Below, one piece after another: positions 36,258-45,629 of a stretch of DNA of 64,000 bases. The translations under genes and the position numbers were made by a program. The stretch is from positions 478,464-542,463 of the forward strand of contig NZ_UFQO01000001.1 in the NCBI RefSeq assembly GCF_900497595.1. Direction: 5' to 3'. Below the pieces are notes generated by a model that worked only from the letters and a program-made list of their open reading frames with translations, searched no databases and had not been told where the DNA came from. Numbering within the stretch: the first letter of the stretch is position 1; each line of letters starts with the position of its first letter. Source of the stretch: Treponema pectinovorum (GTDB lineage: Bacteria > Spirochaetota > Spirochaetia > Treponematales > Treponemataceae).

Positions 36258-37022
36258 TTAATCACTGGAGTTCTGCTCTGGAGATTTAAAAATCTGTTCT
36301 GGAAGCGGAAAAAATTCTTTTCCCCTGATTTCAAATGCTTTTTTGTAAACACGCAGAATATCTTCTAAAGACGTTTTTTTTTCGCCTTTTAAAGCCTGAT
36401 ACGGGCTATCCGTTTCTAAAAGTATGTTTTTTTCTGGAAGTTTTTGCACGCATTCAATCGCCGATTTTTTGCCGTTTATCAAAGGTTTTCCAAACGAAAA
36501 ATACGCATCTACATTTTTTTCAATCAGAGAGAGTGCTTCCCTGTAAGTTCCCGCCCACGAATGAAAGATTACTTTTGGGACTTTTTTTAGCAATTTGACA
36601 TCCCTAAAAAAATAATTTGTACATTTCCTTCCGTGAATGATAAGAGGTTTTTCGTATTCGACTGAAAATTCGAGTTGAACTTTCCAGCATTCTTCCTGCA
36701 TCAAAAGCGTATCTTTAAATTCCTGCGTAAAAAAATCAAAGCCACATTCTCCAATCGCATCGATTTTTCCTTCCTTTAGCAATTTTTCAAGTTGATTTTT
36801 TTGTGAAATATCAGGCCATTGAGGATGGATTCCAAACGCTTTGTAAAAAAAAATATTTGAATCTTTCGGGATTGAATTTATCATCTCGTTCTGCTTTTTA
36901 AATTCTTCTTCAGAAAACGCACAGGTTATTCCATAATATTCAATTTTTTCGTTTGAACAAGAACTAAAGTCTGGAATCGAGGCGGAAGGAACTAAATGGA
37001 GATGGCTGTCAAAAATTTTCAT
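36258..37022 (-). CDS. TatD family metal-dependent hydrolase
   Basis: A 254-residue TatD-type TIM-barrel hydrolase (metal-dependent DNase or deacylase). The metal ligands are in place: HLHL-type DSHLHLVPS at the start (H7 and H9), the glutamate in AIGECGFDFF, histidines in PLIIHGRKC and VIFHSWAGTYREA, and the aspartate in ILLETDSPY. It is convergent with the Hpt gene (4-base gap) and has no operon partner. The substrate is not predictable. Confidence 0.88.
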   Translation of the reverse strand: MKIFDSHLHLVPSASIPDFSSCSNEKIEYYGITCAFSEEEFKKQNEMINSIPKDSNIFFYKAFGIHPQWPDISQKNQLEKLLKEGKIDAIGECGFDFFTQEFKDTLLMQEECWKVQLEFSVEYEKPLIIHGRKCTNYFFRDVKLLKKVPKVIFHSWAGTYREALSLIEKNVDAYFSFGKPLINGKKSAIECVQKLPEKNILLETDSPYQALKGEKKTSLEDILRVYKKAFEIRGKEFFPLPEQIFKSPEQNSSD

Positions 37023-37129
37023 AAAATCCCGGCAAATTTTTCAAAAAACCTTAATGTTTTTTTTATTATACCGAAAATATTTATGTACGGCACATTATTT
37101 TTTGCGAAAAAAAGCGTAGGAGGAAAAAA

Positions 37130-37342
37130 ATGGGTACATACACTCTTAAAAGCATTGGCAAAACAACAGACTATATGACTGTAGTAAAAGAAATGGAAGA
37201 TGGATATGTTGTACGCATAGTGCGCGACGAAGACGGATACGAAGACATCACAACAGATTACATAAGCAAGGCTCTTTTTGAATCTTGCATACGAACTGGC
37301 TATCTTACAAAGGTTGCCGCTGTTGTTGAAGCAATAGCATAA
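37130..37342 (+). CDS. Small hypothetical protein (70 aa)
   Basis: A 70-residue ORF that begins with a near-perfect ribosome site (AGGAGG, 7 bases before ATG), which argues strongly that it is real. The sequence (GKTTDYMTVVKEMEDGYVVRI, DEDGYEDITTDYISKALFE) is acidic and well mixed, with a predicted beta-then-helix pattern and no signal or membrane segment. No domain is recognised. It stands alone between tatD and miaA; its strong ribosome site suggests high expression. Confidence 0.75.
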   Translation: MGTYTLKSIGKTTDYMTVVKEMEDGYVVRIVRDEDGYEDITTDYISKALFESCIRTGYLTKVAAVVEAIA

Positions 37343-37360
37343 CGCGTTTTAATCTGAATT

Positions 37361-38395
37361 TTAATCTTTATTTTCCGCAGGAAGGTTAAGATTTTGTTTT
37401 ACAATATTTAAGGCTGCCAAAAAGCGAGTATCTATGCTTTCGTCTTGCGGCAGCCAGTTTATTTTTACCCCCTTTCTTTCCATTCCAAAAAACCAGGTTT
37501 CCTGACGCTTAGCAAACTGCCCTATTGCAAGATTTAAAAGTTCTATCATTTTTTCTTTGCTTTCGATTTTTCCCTGCAAATATTCACTTACAAAGCGATA
37601 TTCAAGCCCCAAAGATTCTAGTCTTTGCCACGAAAAATGTTTTTCTTCGTGAAGATTTTTTACTTCTTCAATAAGACCTTCATCAATTCGCGCTCTAAGC
37701 CGTTTTTCGATTCTCTGCCGCACGATTTTTCTGTCCAAAGTCGTTCCTAAAACCAGAGGATTTACTTTTGGCCTTTTTGAAAGAATTTCATCTCGAAGTT
37801 TTTTATATTCTTCTGATTTATTGAATCTGTTCAGCAAAATTGCCTTTATCAATCTATCCTTATCGCCAAATTCTGTTATGTTGTGAATTTTTTCTTTTTC
37901 CCTTATCAAAATCAATTTTAAATCTTCAAAAGAAAAACTTTCAAGCTGCTCTATTTTCTCTTTTTTTGGATTAAAAGGAATCATCTCGTAATTTCTCAAG
38001 ATTGAATCCAGATACATCCCGGTTCCGCCAACTATCACAGGAAGAACTCCCCTATCCTTGCAATCGGCAAATGCTTTATAAAAATCACGGGTAAAATCAA
38101 AAAGGCTGTATTCGTAACTTAAATCAGTAACATCAATAAGATGATACGGAAGATTATAGAATCCATCTTTTATTTTTGACGTAAGTGACAGATTTAATTT
38201 TAAAGCTAGATTTTTTTCAATTTTAAAATCTGAAAGATCTTTTCCGCTTCCAATGTCCAAACCTTTGTAAACCTGTCTGCTGTCTGCACTTAAAATTTCT
38301 CCTCCAAGATTTGCTGCAAGCCTTACACCGATTGCAGTTTTGCCTAGAGCTGTTGGACCTATTACAAAGATACAGTTATACGACATCTGTTCCAT
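37361..38395 (-). CDS. miaA: tRNA dimethylallyltransferase MiaA
   Basis: MiaA adds a dimethylallyl group to A37 of tRNAs reading codons that begin with U. The 344-residue protein has the P-loop GPTALGKTAIGVRLA (residues 12-26 region), then GGEILSADSRQVYKGLDIGS with the catalytic aspartate, HLIDV, VIVGGTGMYLDSIL, and the C-terminal region with RLESLGLEYRF and KRQETWF (tRNA contacts). The length is a little above the usual 300-320. It starts 6 bases after the methyltransferase gene stops, so the two are one operon. An ATG three codons later is an equally good start. Confidence 0.95.
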   Translation of the reverse strand: MEQMSYNCIFVIGPTALGKTAIGVRLAANLGGEILSADSRQVYKGLDIGSGKDLSDFKIEKNLALKLNLSLTSKIKDGFYNLPYHLIDVTDLSYEYSLFDFTRDFYKAFADCKDRGVLPVIVGGTGMYLDSILRNYEMIPFNPKKEKIEQLESFSFEDLKLILIREKEKIHNITEFGDKDRLIKAILLNRFNKSEEYKKLRDEILSKRPKVNPLVLGTTLDRKIVRQRIEKRLRARIDEGLIEEVKNLHEEKHFSWQRLESLGLEYRFVSEYLQGKIESKEKMIELLNLAIGQFAKRQETWFFGMERKGVKINWLPQDESIDTRFLAALNIVKQNLNLPAENKD

Positions 38396-38401
38396 TTTAA
38401 A

Positions 38402-39646
38402 CTATATAACGCGGCAGACTGCACACTTTAGATATTCGGATTTTGGATAACCTTCCAAAACAGGATGATCTGGACCTGCACCGTATTTTGCAAGTATCTG
38501 AACTTTTTTCTTACTGTCTTCGGCTGCCTTCATCAGCATTCCATAAAAATGCTGGGAATCAAAAAAATATGAGCAAGAACAGGTCACAAGTATTCCGTTT
38601 GGATTTAAAAGCCTCATCGCGCGTAAGTTTATTTCTTTATAGCCACCGTAAGCCTTTTGAATATTTTTTGCATTTTTTGTAAATGCTGGTGGGTCTAGTA
38701 TTATGAGGTCAAATTTTTCGCTTTTTGCTTCATAATCTTTTAAAAGGTCAAAAACATCTGCACAGACCGCAGTCATCTTTTTTTCTGCGCCGTTCAATTT
38801 TATGTTTTTGTTTACAACGTCAATCGCTTCCTGGCTCAAATCTACGCTTATAACTTCTTTTGCGCCGCCTTTAAAACAGTTAAGCCCAAAAGACCCCGTG
38901 TGCGTAAAAGTATCTAAAACCCTTTTTCCTTGTGCGAGTTTTGCAACTTGAGCGCGATTAAATTTTTGATCCAAAAAATATCCAGTTTTTTGCCCATGAG
39001 CAAGGTCAACTTCCAAAAGAACATCGTTTTCTTTTATCGTTATGATTTCTTGCCGAACTTCTCCAAGCCAGCAAGATTTTTCCTGCAAACCTTCCTTTTC
39101 ACGAACTCCTGCATCATCCCTTTCGTAAATTCCATAAGGATGAATTATTTTTGTAAGCGCTGAAAGAATTTCTTTTCTAAAAACTTCTGCACTCAATGAC
39201 AAAAACTGAACTACAAGATAAACATTCTTTTTTATGTCGCAATAGCGTTCAACGATTAACCCGGGAATAAAATCTGCTTCTCCGTAAACAAGACGATAAC
39301 TGTCTTTTATGTCGTAATAAAGTTTTCTAAGGTCATAAGCGTTTTGAATTTTTTCTTCATAATAGGCAAAAGTGTCTTGAGTGATTTTATCTGCATGTTC
39401 GCGGCCGATAAGGCGGACGGTTATCTTTGACTTTCGATTGATTACACCGCTTCCCAAAAATCCGCCGGCATTTGCAAAAACTTCTACAACCTGCCCGTCT
39501 TGAACCTTGCATTCTTCAAGCGAAGATTTATTCACACCGTTTTTTTGTTCAAATTTTACATAATCAATTTCGTTGTCAAAAACCCAAGGAAACCCCTGAG
39601 CAACTTCCATATCCTCTTTTGGTTTTAAAAATATGCGTGGAAACAT
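38402..39646 (-). CDS. RlmI-like class I SAM-dependent rRNA methyltransferase
   Basis: A 414-residue RlmI/YccW-type 23S rRNA 5-methylcytosine methyltransferase. The N-terminal PUA domain (about 1-85: FPRIFLKPKED, VVEVFANAGGFLGSGVIN) is followed by an EEHUD-like middle domain (YGEADFIPGLIVERY, GIYERDDAGVREKEGLQ) and a Rossmann methyltransferase domain with VLDTFTHTGSFGLNCFKGGA (SAM binding), ISVDLSQEAIDV, FDLIILDPPAFTK and the cysteine-containing GILVTCSCSYFF. Both length and order match. It begins after the lon terminator and is followed directly by miaA. Confidence 0.9.
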   Translation of the reverse strand: MFPRIFLKPKEDMEVAQGFPWVFDNEIDYVKFEQKNGVNKSSLEECKVQDGQVVEVFANAGGFLGSGVINRKSKITVRLIGREHADKITQDTFAYYEEKIQNAYDLRKLYYDIKDSYRLVYGEADFIPGLIVERYCDIKKNVYLVVQFLSLSAEVFRKEILSALTKIIHPYGIYERDDAGVREKEGLQEKSCWLGEVRQEIITIKENDVLLEVDLAHGQKTGYFLDQKFNRAQVAKLAQGKRVLDTFTHTGSFGLNCFKGGAKEVISVDLSQEAIDVVNKNIKLNGAEKKMTAVCADVFDLLKDYEAKSEKFDLIILDPPAFTKNAKNIQKAYGGYKEINLRAMRLLNPNGILVTCSCSYFFDSQHFYGMLMKAAEDSKKKVQILAKYGAGPDHPVLEGYPKSEYLKCAVCRVI

Positions 39647-39682
39647 AAATGCCTCGATAAAAATAACTACGATAAATATACA

Positions 39683-39713
39683 AAAAAAAACGCCCTTGTA
39701 ACAGAGCGTTTTA
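39683..39713 (-). terminator. Terminator after lon
   Basis: AAAACGC (about 39689-39694) pairs with GCGTTTT (39707-39713) around a 12-base loop. On the minus strand the stem is followed by a run of nine or ten T, so it should end the kinase-lon transcript about 50 bases after the lon stop. Confidence 0.82.
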
Positions 39714-39764
39714 ACTTATGGCAAGAAGTGTTTCCCATCGGATTTTAACAATTCAAATCAAAGA

Positions 39765-42485
39765 TTAAAAACCGTAATTCAAAGTTGTAACAGTTTTTTT
39801 CGCTGGAACAAACACTTGAGTCATAACTTCCATTGCATTTTTTACAGGAATAAAAGTTATTCCGCTTTTTACGATTTCTGGAATTTCTTCCAAATCCCTT
39901 TGATTCGCCTTTGGAATAAAAATCGTTTTGATTCCGTTGCGTTTTGCTGCGACAGTTTTTTCCCTCAAGCCTCCAATCGGCATAACACTTCCTGTTAAGT
40001 CTAGTTCGCCCGTCATCGCAACGTGCGGCTTTACAATCCTTCCTGTAAACAGCGACATAAAAGTTGTTGCCATCGTTATTCCTGCACTTGGACCGTCTTT
40101 TGGAGTTGCCCCTTCTGGAATATGCAGATGAATAACATTTTGTTCGAACCAAGTTTGATTTTTTATCTTGTTTTCTATCGCATACTTTTTTGCCCAGTTA
40201 AAAGCGATTTGAGAAGATTCCTTCATAACATTGCCCATCTGCCCTGTAAGCACCAGCCCACCTTTTGAATCCGGAAAAGTTATGGTTTCTATCAAAAGCG
40301 TATCCCCACCCATACTAGTCCAAGCAAGACCTATGCAAGTTCCAGGAATATCCGCTTTTTTTATCTCGCTTTCGTCAAACACAGGCTTTCCAAGATATTT
40401 ATCCAAATCTTTTGCATCAATCGTATAAGTTGAATCCTTTATACTTTCAGGCTCAACTTGAGAAATCTTTTCAACCTCGCTTAACTTTTTTACATTTGCA
40501 GGAATACCTGCAAGCTTTTCCGCGATGATTTTTCTATGAATCTTATCAACTAACTTTTCGTATTTTCTCACTCCAGCTTCTCGCGCATATTCTTCTGCTA
40601 TGCGAGCAAGTGCTGATTTTGTGTATTTTACTTGATTTCGAGCAAGTCCATTTTTTACAAGATTTTTGGGAATAAGATATTTGCGTGCAATTTCAAGTTT
40701 TTCCTGATCTATATAGCCTGAAAGTTGAATTATCTCCGCCCTGTCTAAAAGTGGCTCTGGAATGCTGTCCAAAGTGTTTGCTGTTAAGATAAAAAAAACA
40801 TTGCTGACATCAAAAGGCAAATCAAGATAATTATCACGGAAATTTATATTTTGCTCTGGGTCCAATACTTCCAAGAGTGCACTTGCAGGATCTCCTTGAG
40901 CACTTACGCCCATCTTATCAACTTCATCAATCATAAAAACTGGAGATTTTGTCTTTGTAATTTTTAACCCTTGAAGTATTTTTCCTGGCATTGCACCTAT
41001 ATAGGTTCGCCTGTGCCCCTTAATTTCTGCCTCATCGCGCATTCCTCCTACGCTAAACCTGTAAAAGGGTTTTGCCATAGCATCTGCGATAGAATGACCA
41101 ATGGATGTTTTTCCAACACCAGGAGGTCCAACCAAAATCATTATGGAACCTTTATTGTCATTTTTCATCTTTCGCACAGCAAGGTATTCGAGAATTCGTT
41201 TTTTTACATCGTCAAGACCGTAGTGATCTCTTTCCAAAATTTTATACGCTTTTGCAAGGTCGAGTTTTTCTTTTTTTTCTTCGTTCCAAGGAAGAGCGCA
41301 GATAAGTTCAAGATAGTTTCTAGAAACAAAATATTCTGAAGAACTTGGATCCATCAGTTTAAATTTTTCAAGTTCGCTTTCTGTCTCTTCTTTTAATTCT
41401 CCAGAGAATTTAAAACTTTCAATTTTTTCTTTAAATTTTGTGTAGTCGTTTCCTTCGCCATCCGCTCCAATTCCAAGTTCATCTTGGATTGACTTCATCT
41501 CTTCTCTTAAAAAATATTCACGTTGATTTTTTTCAATTTTTTCGTTTAATTCGTTTTGGATCTTCTTTTGCATGCGCAAAAGTTCCTGTTCTTTTTTGAT
41601 AAAAACAAGAACTTGTTCAAGTCTTGAGCGAATATTCAACTGCTCCAAAACTTTTTGCTGGTCGGTTTTATCGACATTCAAAATGGAAGCAACAAAATCT
41701 GCAATTTTTCCAGGATTGTCGATATTTACCATATTCAATCGCATTTCTTCTGAAAAAAGTGGATTATTGTCGCTTATCTCTTTCATCTCGCTTATCAAAG
41801 CACGAGTCAAGGCTTTTGTTTCAAAGGTTTCACCTTCTTCATCATCAAGATATTCAACCGCAACTACCACAGGATTTTTTACAGAAAGAGATTTTCGTAT
41901 TTTAAAACGCTTTATTGTTGAAACAAAGATGTTGATTCCACCGTCAGGAAGATTTATTTTTTTAATAATCCTTGCAACCGTTCCAATTTCATACATATCG
42001 TTTACAGTTGCACTTTCAACTTCATCTTTTGTAAGCACGAGCCCTATAAAACCAGAGCCATTAAAAGCGTCCTCAACAGTTTTAACGTCTTCTTGATTTG
42101 AAATCATAAGAGGAGTAAAGATTCCAGGAAAAATCGGATGCCCATTCAGCCCCAAAATTGAAAGTTTTACAGGCAAAGTCTGCTCTACAGGAATTATAGA
42201 ACCCAGAGCACTTGCAAAATCATTTTTGTCTTTTGGCTTTGAGCCTGTTTTTTTTGAAGGCTGCGCTTGCTCTTTATTTTGAGAATTTGACGAGTTTTCT
42301 GAATTTTCTGAAGGATTTTCGATAGAATCTTCATTTTTTAAAGATGAATTTTTATCTTTACTTTCCACTGTAACTTCAACGTCCACAGGAACATTTGGAT
42401 CAATATTTTTTGAAATCACATCATCGATAGCATTTTTTAACTGCTCTTCTATAGAAATATCTTCATCGTTATTGTCTTTTGTCAT
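39765..42485 (-). CDS. lon: ATP-dependent protease Lon
   Basis: Lon is the cytoplasmic AAA+ serine protease that degrades misfolded and regulatory proteins. The 906-residue protein has an acidic, Ser/Asn-rich N-terminal extension of about 90 residues, the LON substrate domain (LPVKLSILGLNGHPIFPGIFTP, cut here), Walker A GPPGVGKTSIG, FMIDEVDKMG, the sensor block RFSVGGMRDEAEIKGHRRTY (two parts), and the protease dyad S800 in PKDGPSAGITMA and K843 in GGLREKTVAAKR. The N-terminal extension is longer than in E. coli Lon. It lies 47 bases downstream of the Ser/Thr kinase gene and ends at a terminator. Confidence 0.97.
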   Translation of the reverse strand: MTKDNNDEDISIEEQLKNAIDDVISKNIDPNVPVDVEVTVESKDKNSSLKNEDSIENPSENSENSSNSQNKEQAQPSKKTGSKPKDKNDFASALGSIIPVEQTLPVKLSILGLNGHPIFPGIFTPLMISNQEDVKTVEDAFNGSGFIGLVLTKDEVESATVNDMYEIGTVARIIKKINLPDGGINIFVSTIKRFKIRKSLSVKNPVVVAVEYLDDEEGETFETKALTRALISEMKEISDNNPLFSEEMRLNMVNIDNPGKIADFVASILNVDKTDQQKVLEQLNIRSRLEQVLVFIKKEQELLRMQKKIQNELNEKIEKNQREYFLREEMKSIQDELGIGADGEGNDYTKFKEKIESFKFSGELKEETESELEKFKLMDPSSSEYFVSRNYLELICALPWNEEKKEKLDLAKAYKILERDHYGLDDVKKRILEYLAVRKMKNDNKGSIMILVGPPGVGKTSIGHSIADAMAKPFYRFSVGGMRDEAEIKGHRRTYIGAMPGKILQGLKITKTKSPVFMIDEVDKMGVSAQGDPASALLEVLDPEQNINFRDNYLDLPFDVSNVFFILTANTLDSIPEPLLDRAEIIQLSGYIDQEKLEIARKYLIPKNLVKNGLARNQVKYTKSALARIAEEYAREAGVRKYEKLVDKIHRKIIAEKLAGIPANVKKLSEVEKISQVEPESIKDSTYTIDAKDLDKYLGKPVFDESEIKKADIPGTCIGLAWTSMGGDTLLIETITFPDSKGGLVLTGQMGNVMKESSQIAFNWAKKYAIENKIKNQTWFEQNVIHLHIPEGATPKDGPSAGITMATTFMSLFTGRIVKPHVAMTGELDLTGSVMPIGGLREKTVAAKRNGIKTIFIPKANQRDLEEIPEIVKSGITFIPVKNAMEVMTQVFVPAKKTVTTLNYGF

Positions 42486-42532
42486 AGATATAATCTACTC
42501 ACAAAAAACAAAGACGACAAGAAAATATTATT

Positions 42533-44206
42533 CTAGAGTTTGCGTTTAAGAGAAGCTGTTATAAAAAGTTCATCCTGATACCAGTCGATTATGAGCGAAT
42601 AAAAAGCGTCTTCGTAGCCATCGCAACTCACAAGAAATTTTAGCACAGTTCCAGTTTTTAATTCTGCTTCTGGCAAATCTTGAAGCAAAATCCATTTTCC
42701 CCGATAAAGCACCTGAAATTTTGATGATTGAGAAATATCTTTTTTAGAATCAATATCATAACTCAAAGCGTGAACGGTTAAAGGTCTTTTTGCATTTTTT
42801 AAATTTGAAATTTTAAAATTCAAATTTTTCTTTCCAACTTCAACAGTATTCCACATGACATAAGAACCAACTGCGATTTTTATCCTGTATTTTCCCGGTC
42901 GAAGATAAATCGGATAGGTTTCGTAATTTTTAACGCGGCCTGAACTCGTTTTTACAGTGGTCTTTGCTCCATTTTTTAACAAAACTTCTTTTTTTTCGGC
43001 AAAAACTCGCCTTGTATTTTTTACTTCTGGCAAATCCTTTCCGTCATCAACAAAGAAAAAAGAACGCACAGGTAAATCAGAATCAACAGAAGATGTAGAC
43101 GGCAGCTCCATATTAAGCACAACCTGCGTATACCAATGGCTTAAAATCGTTTTATGAACATAGCCTTTAGACCAGACCCAAAAAAACAAAAACAAAACCG
43201 TAACGCAAGCACTACAAGCAAAAAAAATGTTTCTAAAACGGTGAGATTTTCTTTCAAAGGCTGGAGGCGAAAACTGATTTTTTGTAATTACAGTCTGTGC
43301 AAGTGCCACCCTTATTGAATGAGTGTCGTAATGCGAAAGATATTTTTTTACGATTTTTAGGACAGATTCTATAGACTGAAATCTCCTTGCAGGATTTGCC
43401 TTTAGCATCTTTTTTATCATCCTACAAATTTCTGGAGGAATCGATTTGTCAATCTTTCTTGGATTAACATACTTGCCTTTTTTAATCTTTTGCAAGGTTT
43501 CTTCGCTTATATTAGATGGAAACGGTTTTTTGCCAGTAAGCATTTCGTAAAGCATTACGCCCATCGAATAGATGTCTGCCCGCTTGTCGACATTTCGGCT
43601 GTCGGTAATCTGCTCTGGCGACATATAAGCAGGAGTTCCCAAAGTAACACCATGCTTAGTCAACGAAGAATCCACCTGTGTCGAAGTTTGTATTTTAGAC
43701 GAAGGTTTTTCTTTTAAAAGGTCATCGCCACTTTCAGAAGAAGCAATTCCAAAATCAGCAAGTTTAACGCCTGCCCTTTTTGAAATCAAAATATTTCCAG
43801 GTTTAATATCCCTGTGCACGATAGAATGAGCATGAGCAAATTTTAAGGCAAGGCAAGCATCTTGAAATATCAAAAGCGCGATTTCTGGAGAGAGTGCAAC
43901 CTGTTTTTCTAAAATTTGGGCAAGAGAAAGTCCGTCTACAAATTCTTCAACGATGTAATGGCTTTGACCTTCAACAAAATAGTCAAAAAGGTGAACGATA
44001 TATGGACTTTGCATGTCGAGCAAAATCTGTGCTTCCCTTTTAAAACGCTCGCGAACAGTTGCATTATTTCGTATCGTAAGCTTTTTTAAAATTACAAGTC
44101 GCTTTAATGAAGGATGAACCGCTTTATAGACTGCGCCCATTCCGCCCTTAGCCAAAAGCCCCATAATCTTATACTTACCAATTATTTCAGGAATTTTTTC
44201 TGCCAT
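42533..44206 (-). CDS. Membrane Ser/Thr protein kinase (PknB-like)
   Basis: A 557-residue Hanks-type kinase. The N-terminal catalytic domain (about 10-290) has the glycine loop LLAKGGMGAVYKA, the ATP lysine in LVILKKL, the catalytic loop IVHRDIKPGNIL, DFG in VKLADFGIASS, and GTPAYMSPEQ. One transmembrane helix lies at about 331-351 (FFACSACVTVLFLFFWVW), and about 200 extracytoplasmic residues follow with beta-rich segments (KTSSGRVKNYETYPIYLRPG), perhaps a PEGA-like sensor. It is third in a cluster FHA - phosphatase - kinase - lon, with a 3-base gap after the phosphatase, giving the usual writer/eraser/reader set of phosphothreonine signalling. Confidence 0.93.
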   Translation of the reverse strand: MAEKIPEIIGKYKIMGLLAKGGMGAVYKAVHPSLKRLVILKKLTIRNNATVRERFKREAQILLDMQSPYIVHLFDYFVEGQSHYIVEEFVDGLSLAQILEKQVALSPEIALLIFQDACLALKFAHAHSIVHRDIKPGNILISKRAGVKLADFGIASSESGDDLLKEKPSSKIQTSTQVDSSLTKHGVTLGTPAYMSPEQITDSRNVDKRADIYSMGVMLYEMLTGKKPFPSNISEETLQKIKKGKYVNPRKIDKSIPPEICRMIKKMLKANPARRFQSIESVLKIVKKYLSHYDTHSIRVALAQTVITKNQFSPPAFERKSHRFRNIFFACSACVTVLFLFFWVWSKGYVHKTILSHWYTQVVLNMELPSTSSVDSDLPVRSFFFVDDGKDLPEVKNTRRVFAEKKEVLLKNGAKTTVKTSSGRVKNYETYPIYLRPGKYRIKIAVGSYVMWNTVEVGKKNLNFKISNLKNAKRPLTVHALSYDIDSKKDISQSSKFQVLYRGKWILLQDLPEAELKTGTVLKFLVSCDGYEDAFYSLIIDWYQDELFITASLKRKL

Positions 44207-44209
44207 AAC

Positions 44210-45232
44210 TTATTCCTCTTTTAGAACGCTTAAAATATCGGTTTCTGGATTAAATTTTTGAAAAGGCCGAACAAAAGCGATGTTTTCCATATTGGGATTA
44301 TGAATTTGAATGAATTTTCCCCTCTGCCTTAAAGCATATCGTTGAACAACAGGTCTGTGCCCTGCAAGCCAAACCACTTTTGCACAATCTTTCCCAACAA
44401 GATTTTTAATCGATTTAGAGACGGAACCAACTTGCGCTTTGCCGTTTGCAGTCCACGTCAAAGCAAGAACAACTTCAGGATTGTCTCTAAAATTTATTAT
44501 TTTCGTTTTATTTAGAACAAAGGCGGGTTCGGCATGGCTTACAACAAGATTTGGAAAAACCGCACACAAAGGGAGCGAATGCTCAAAACAACTCCACATG
44601 TAGATAAGCGCATCGTCATATTTTTCGCGCATAAAATTGTAAAACATTTCGCCTTCCAAAGCCATCTTGTAAAAAGAATGATTTCCACGCCCCTCTTCGT
44701 TTAAGATATTTTCGTGATTCCCTTTTAAACAGTGAAAATTTCCCGGAAAAGCAAGCTTTAACTTCATAACGATTTGAACAGTCTTTAAATTTTCAATCAT
44801 CTCTTCGCACATGGGCTCGCTGGTTGGGTTTCCATCTTTAAATGCCGCATACGCTTTTTTCCATCTTGAATAAGCCCTAACCTCAGAATGAAACAAATCT
44901 CCGACGCAAATCACATAGATAAGATTTTTTTCCAAAGCCTGTAAAACAGACATCTTTTTGCAATCAACATCTATTTTAAAGTCTAGAATGTGCATTAAAA
45001 AATAAAACCGTGCGTGAATATCAGGAATAACTATAACAGGAAGATTTTTGCTTTCTTTACAAAAATTTAAAAGTCCTCCAGAAAGTTTTTTTTGCGTTCG
45101 CTCACGAGGACGATAGGAAGAATCTTCGTTTTCGAGCAGATTAACGCAGGCAGAAGATAAATCCATAAGCACAGAATAATCTGGAAGAAAGTTTGAATTG
45201 CAAATATCGAGAAGATTTTCTCTTAAAGACAC
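44210..45232 (-). CDS. Calcineurin-like metallophosphoesterase
   Basis: A 340-residue metallophosphoesterase with all metal-binding blocks of the PPP/ApaH-type fold: VIVIPDIHARFYFLMH (D-x-H), YVICVGDLFHSE (GD), FHCLKGNHENIL (GNHE), LVVSHAEPAF (H) and WLAGHRPVVQR (GHxP). It is placed 3 bases from the Ser/Thr kinase gene and 8 bases from the FHA gene, so the natural inference is a Ser/Thr phosphatase opposing that kinase. A nucleotide phosphatase is the alternative. The protein has no signal or membrane helix. Confidence 0.88.
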   Translation of the reverse strand: MSLRENLLDICNSNFLPDYSVLMDLSSACVNLLENEDSSYRPRERTQKKLSGGLLNFCKESKNLPVIVIPDIHARFYFLMHILDFKIDVDCKKMSVLQALEKNLIYVICVGDLFHSEVRAYSRWKKAYAAFKDGNPTSEPMCEEMIENLKTVQIVMKLKLAFPGNFHCLKGNHENILNEEGRGNHSFYKMALEGEMFYNFMREKYDDALIYMWSCFEHSLPLCAVFPNLVVSHAEPAFVLNKTKIINFRDNPEVVLALTWTANGKAQVGSVSKSIKNLVGKDCAKVVWLAGHRPVVQRYALRQRGKFIQIHNPNMENIAFVRPFQKFNPETDILSVLKEE

Positions 45233-45240
45233 AGCAAAAC

Positions 45241-45585
45241 CTAAGAAATGATGAGATTTACAGAACCGATTGTAATTTTATCGTTCGCGTTCAATTTTAC
45301 GTATTTGTCGTTGGGAATTCGCTTTCCGTTTATAAAAGTTCCGTTTGTGGAATTTTCATCTTTAATAAAAAAGACATCTTTAATCTTTTGAATCGAAGCG
45401 TGAACTCTGCTAGCCAATTTGTTGTCAACAACTATGCTGCAATCTGGCGAGCGACCGATAGTCATTTTCGCAACGAGATTAATCTTTTTTTTGTTGAACA
45501 TAAGGTAAGAAACCTGCTGAGAATCTGCAATTTTTTCCAAATGCTGCCCAACAGGAGAATCTGTAACAATCGTAGTGTCTTGCAT
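45241..45585 (-). CDS. FHA domain protein
   Basis: A 114-residue forkhead-associated domain protein, which binds phosphothreonine peptides. The FHA signature is full: MTIGRSPDCSIVVDN, RVHASI, NSTNGTFINGKRI and NDKITIGSVNL. About 40 residues precede the domain. It is the first gene of the FHA-phosphatase-kinase cluster. A TATAAT box ends only 6 bases before its ATG, so transcription would start at or next to the ATG; either the mRNA is leaderless or translation begins at a later Met (residue 29). Confidence 0.92.
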   Translation of the reverse strand: MQDTTIVTDSPVGQHLEKIADSQQVSYLMFNKKKINLVAKMTIGRSPDCSIVVDNKLASRVHASIQKIKDVFFIKDENSTNGTFINGKRIPNDKYVKLNANDKITIGSVNLIIS

Positions 45586-45591
45586 AAATCA

Positions 45592-45621
45592 ATTATACAG
45601 TCTTGAAACAAAAAACTTCAA
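45592..45621 (-). promoter_or_regulatory. Sigma-70-like promoter of the FHA/phosphatase/kinase cluster
   Basis: Minus strand: TTGAAG (45616-45621), an 18-base spacer and a perfect TATAAT (45592-45597). The start codon at 45585 is 6 bases beyond the -10 box, implying a leaderless or nearly leaderless transcript. Confidence 0.55.
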
Positions 45622-45629
45622 GCATGAAA

